Shown here one piece after another: positions 18,490 to 21,569 of a stretch of 21,569 nucleotides of DNA; within the stretch, counting starts at the first letter, position 1; each line of letters starts with the position of its first letter. A program made the translations under genes and the position numbers. The notes beneath the pieces were generated by a model. The model saw nothing but the letters and a program-made list of their open reading frames with translations. It was not told where the DNA came from and ran no database searches. The DNA comes from Hypsibius dujardini. Taxonomy: Eukaryota; Tardigrada; Eutardigrada; Parachela; Hypsibiidae. The stretch spans positions 1 to 21,569 of the forward strand of contig LRSR01000510.1 in assembly GCA_001579985.1 (NCBI GenBank), read 5' to 3'.

Positions 18490-19543
18490 CTAATTGGAAA
18501 AGACTCAAGTTAGTGCATTACACTTTTCAATTAAATTAGAAACGAAAATTTCACTATTGGTTTTAAGTGGATGCTATTTACATTTAAAAATAAAGCTTTT
18601 TTAGTTTTGTGACAAAATTATTGCAGAATATGTTTATTCAATTTATTTTCGACTCAAATTATCGACAAAAAAATTACGTTGCAGTGTGCAAACGCGCCAT
18701 TTATGCCATCTCCAAACTCGCGCGGCTTCTTTTTGACTTCTATCTCGTAGATTATTTTTCATAATAGGCCGTTTAGTTTGGTGTTCAGATTTCGGTCAAT
18801 ATCAGTCACCTAACATTGCTTTTTGGACTTAATATTTTTTGTCGCTAGTACTGATTGCTTTAGGTTACTTATTTTGAGACACTAACAAAGCTAACACTAA
18901 ACCTGTTACATCCAGTTAAGTTGGACCACTTATCTTCACAATTTATCCAGACATGTCAATCCAAACATGGTCTCAATTTACATGTCCAGAATCGGGGTAG
19001 CTTTCAGTTTTATTCCAATAATAAAAATCTAAAATAACAACAAAATGTTTTTGTAAAGCTATTTGCACAATGAGAACCTCTTCAAAACTCCAGAAAACAA
19101 ACTAACCCAACTCAACTTCAGCTTTTGTAAATCTTTTAATTTTTACTTTGTAGCTCGCTACTTTACAGATTTGTAATTCGTCGTAACTAATAACGCTTAA
19201 TCTAAAGCGTAATACACATTAAGATACATTTTACAAAATTTTTCAAGCTTTCATTTGTTCGTACCTGGTGGTATTCTTGCTCGCAATGCAGGATGAGGTA
19301 CTCGTTCTTCACCCCGACGTTCTCCTCCATGTAGTAGCTCACCTCAGCTTGAGAGGCGGTATGACGGTCCGCGACGGTCCACTTGGAGTCATTGAGGTAG
19401 TCATCGGTGTTAAAGTCATCGCGAAAGATCTCCACCAGCCGGGTGACGGTTTCATCCGCATTGGTCGTGCTGACGCGGATCGCAAACACCGTTGCGAATA
19501 TGCAAAGTACGGTGGTTGCTTGCCGGGATTTCATTTTCGGCAA
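17764..19543 (-). CDS. Membrane-anchored GH16-like (concanavalin A-like glucanase fold) protein, 2 exons
   Basis: Joining minus-strand 19543-19265 and 18489-17764 (phase 0) gives 334 residues. Layout: a signal peptide at about 1-29, a GH16-like ectodomain to about residue 265, an acidic stalk (EEEDSAEE), a transmembrane helix at about 291-319 (ending LLAVLVVLTV), then six Arg and a short cytosolic tail. GH16 features in order are FRDDFN near the start, LHCEQE, the F-LYGEVEWRAKLP segment, the active-site strand VELPLEF (139-145), FHKFKMVW, EWYIDEHK, IPLQIVMNIVVGG and the closing strand VDYVVVRQ. GH16 enzymes cleave or transfer beta-1,3/1,4-glucans or galactans using EIDIxE or EIDIE. Here E140 and E144 match the nucleophile and acid/base, but the Asp between them is Pro142. 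It may therefore be an impaired enzyme or a carbohydrate-binding surface protein. Sequons are at N96, N201 and N265. A paralogue lies directly upstream in tandem. Confidence 0.85.
18490..19264 (-). other. GH16-like gene 1 intron
   Basis: A phase 0 GT-AG intron on the minus strand of about 775 bases, AT-rich. I see no nested gene or repeat in it. Confidence 0.75.
19265..19543 (-). CDS. GH16-like gene 1, exon 1
   Basis: Encodes residues 1-93 on the minus strand. ATG at 19543 starts MPKMKSRQ, followed by the hydrophobic stretch TTVLCIFATVFAI, a signal peptide. The domain then begins with EIFRDDFN and KWTVADRH and reaches YLILHCEQEYHQ. The donor CAG|GTACGA is phase 0. Met4 is an alternative start giving the same signal peptide. 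Confidence 0.82.
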
Positions 19544-20242
19544 TTGTTTTCATTCAACCTACCGTGCAGTATAAGTGCGCTCACTTTCGATCGAACCGCA
19601 AACTGGAGGCGACAGAACAGTGCTACTCGTAAGAAGTTGGAGATGGTTCGTTCTGATACGGTCTGCTTCGCACCGCAAGTTCCGTTCTCTTATCGGGCAC
19701 GATAAACTTGACGAACCAACGTTAACAGACAAAAAGAGCTTAGCCGCTATAAACTTTGCCCTTTCGTGGTATTGCGTTTTCGTGTCAACGCCTCGGCTTC
19801 TATGTATAGAACTGTTTTCCTTTCTAGTGCAGCCAAACTCGTCCTTGAATTGGGAAGGGAAATGTTCGAAAATCTGCACAATTAACAAGAAAACAATAAC
19901 ACGAAAAGAGAGAACAAATAATGTTGCACACAAGGGAACAATCAAAAAAGAAAACAATCAAGGAACAGAACCAGGGAACATATGGCAGTGCCGGAAAATA
20001 AATGCGAAGGACAGAACGAGGAACAACTGAACATGGGACAGGAAACGAATGAAAGGAAAGAATAACAAGGTGAAGAACAGGGGGAGGGAGACGGAAAATA
20101 CTAAAAACTTAAGGTTGCTCACAGTTCGATTGATTTATTTAGCGGATAGCACATACAACATACTACACGACAAATTGTGAAAAGAATACATTTTTTGGAG
20201 AACTAGGAATTTCTCAATTATTTCTATTCAAGAGATGCTCTA
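19544..20242. other. Spacer between the tandem GH16-like genes
   Basis: About 700 bases that must hold the promoter of gene 1 and the 3' UTR of gene 2, both on the minus strand. The part at about 19855-20100 is strikingly purine-rich on the plus strand (many GAACAA, AGGAA and GGGAAC words). The overlapping open frames here on both strands show no family features. No confident TATA box was found. Confidence 0.6.
20134..20139 (-). terminator. Candidate polyadenylation signal (AATAAA) of the second GH16-like gene
   Basis: AATAAA on the minus strand about 104 bases after the stop codon at 20243, a normal distance for a 3' UTR. Confidence 0.6.
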
Positions 20243-20636
20243 CTAATCGTGTTCACTAATCACGCTGATCCTCCGTGAATCTCTCGGAAGGACCCGATCA
20301 TGCTGTCGGCACATCCAGAAAACCACTCCACCCACCAGTATCACAACAAACAGTGCACCAGCCAGCAGACCGATCGTTAAGCCCACATAACGCGGTACGT
20401 GGCCAGTATGCGTCGGACTGACCGTGCTGTTCTGCCGCACTACCACAAAGTCAATCGCCATCTGGACTTCTTGCTTTGCTCCATCCGTGGCCGGCTGTTT
20501 TAGAGCGAATACTCCACCCACTGCCACATTCATCACCAGCTGTAATGGCACCTGCGGAACCTTCTCGGGCTCGTCCACCCAAAACGCCTTGTGGTCATCC
20601 ACGTACCACTCCACCAAATCGCTGGTCCACCTTATT
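20243..20636 (-). CDS. Second GH16-like membrane protein, last exon only (partial)
   Basis: A minus-strand exon starting after acceptor GGTATTACAG|A and ending at TAG (20245-20243). One base completes a codon begun in an upstream exon, then about 130 residues follow. IRWTSDLVEWYVDDHKAFW, VPLQLVMNVAVGG and IDFVVVRQN line up with the matching parts of the neighbouring gene, so it is a tandem paralogue. After a short stalk comes a transmembrane helix (VGLTIGLLAGALFVVILVGG), then a cytosolic tail ending SVISEHD, different from the neighbour's poly-Arg tail. The catalytic part would be encoded by exons to the right of the window; none was found in 20637-21569. Confidence 0.83.
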
Positions 20637-21569
20637 CTGTAATACCAGGCAATAGTAAGAGACTTAATTTATCCGGGAATTAATATTTAATTATTGAAGT
20701 TAGTAACTACATGCCTAAAATTGCAAAAAAATATGAACCTTGAGGTGCTAATTAACTAAAGTTATAACAACAGTACATACATTCTACGGCAGCTTGGATT
20801 AATGTGAGGAAATATTGGTAAGGCGTGAATTTTAATTACTAATCCTCAAATTAAGAAGAGACTTATAGAAACCACAGTAAAATTCATTAAACTTTGAACA
20901 AATTTTACTCTATTTAAATTAGGCCGGATATTTACGAGTTTTTGCACGAATTTTTCTGACCAGAGTTGATTTACAATGTCCAAGAATCTATTTGCTTTAT
21001 ATTTTTTCAGTAGTACTATTTTCATATTTTTATATATATATTGTCGGTGTGGTCCTAAGAACTCGTTTTTGGAAAAAAATGTTAATTGGGACAACACTAG
21101 AAAATTCCATCCATTTCCTGTGATTTTCCCTGTAAAAAATGCCCTTTTTTGAAATACTTTTATCCCACATATTTTGACGCTATTTCAACTCAAACTGAAA
21201 CTGAAATTGGTTGACATTAGTTGAATTTTTTTGGAAGTCAGGGGGCGGAGTTATTACTCAATAACGAAACGGGCTGCTAATTATTGAGTGCACTTACAGG
21301 AACTGGTTATAACTGCCCCCTCCCCCACCGATATCAAAAAAAGCTGATGCCAATCAATTTCATATTGAAATTTGATTGAGATAGCGTCAAAACATGTTTG
21401 CTCAAATTCTTTCTGAAACATGGCCATTCCTACAGCGTTTTTGCAGTGAAGATCAAAGGAAATCGAATCTTTTCTCAACTTTAAAATTATGCCACAAAAC
21501 AGTTCTTGTGCCACACCGACACGCATCTTCAGGGTTCTTCCTTTTTCTGGGTGAAAGGTTTGACAATAT
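20637..21569 (-). other. Intron of the second GH16-like gene, nothing coding seen
   Basis: AT-rich DNA running to the window edge, with no GH16-like exon on the minus strand. It contains ACAACACTAG at about 21090, resembling the end of element D, and an imperfect palindrome at about 21238-21325 built around GGGGGCGGAGTTATTACTC and its diverged reverse complement. Confidence 0.6.

Noticed and set aside
19559-20030. Overlapping plus and minus open frames between the GH16-like genes
   Set aside because: Composition follows the purine-rich low-complexity DNA, and no recognisable features were found.
20846-21526. Minus-strand open frames at the right edge as upstream GH16 exons
   Set aside because: Neither translation contains any GH16 motif, and neither supplies a phase-2 donor with the expected FHxF sequence.

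Overview
The window looks like nuclear DNA from an invertebrate animal, most likely an ecdysozoan and perhaps an arthropod. The genes are split by spliceosomal introns of about 0.1 to 1.4 kb with GT-AG borders. The exons are GC-richer than the AT-rich introns, there are AATAAA-type polyadenylation signals, and many short inverted-repeat elements lie in introns and spacers. I cannot name a species. No tRNA, rRNA, CRISPR or prokaryotic operon features are visible.

Layout. (1) 1-1358: no gene seen. (2) 1359-5031, plus strand: a four-exon rhodopsin-like (class A) G-protein-coupled receptor of the neuropeptide-receptor type. The spliced model is 391 residues. Several of its activation motifs are non-canonical. 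(3) 5032-8986: a long spacer with one large foldback element (about 5514-6234) and one pair of dispersed repeats. (4) 8987-15903, plus strand: a six-exon gene for a secreted protein of about 904 residues. It has a signal peptide, a DOMON domain of the dopamine beta-hydroxylase/MOXD type, a Thr-rich mucin-like exon, an Asn/Gly/Tyr/Pro-rich repeat exon and an unrecognised C-terminal exon. No copper monooxygenase domain follows the DOMON domain. A clear AATAAA with a GT-rich downstream element ends the gene near 16.1 kb. (5) 15904-17763: a spacer with simple repeats and a segment rich in short recurring CCGGA-type words. (6) 19543-17764, minus strand: a two-exon gene for a 334-residue type I membrane protein whose ectodomain is a GH16-like (concanavalin A-like glucanase) fold. 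Its catalytic EIDIE-type motif reads ELPLE. (7) 20636-20243, minus strand: the last exon of a second, tandem GH16-like membrane protein. Its 5' exons lie beyond the right edge of the window.

The three kinds of gene are not obviously one pathway. Two concern the cell surface or extracellular matrix: the secreted DOMON-mucin protein, and the paired membrane-anchored glucanase-like proteins, which face the DOMON gene tail-to-tail. The most noteworthy points are the DOMON-mucin architecture built from frame-preserving phase-1 exons, the GH16-like receptors with an altered active site and a differing intron between paralogues, and the receptor with three altered microswitches. All gene models are hand-spliced from the sequence; phase consistency at every junction is the main support.
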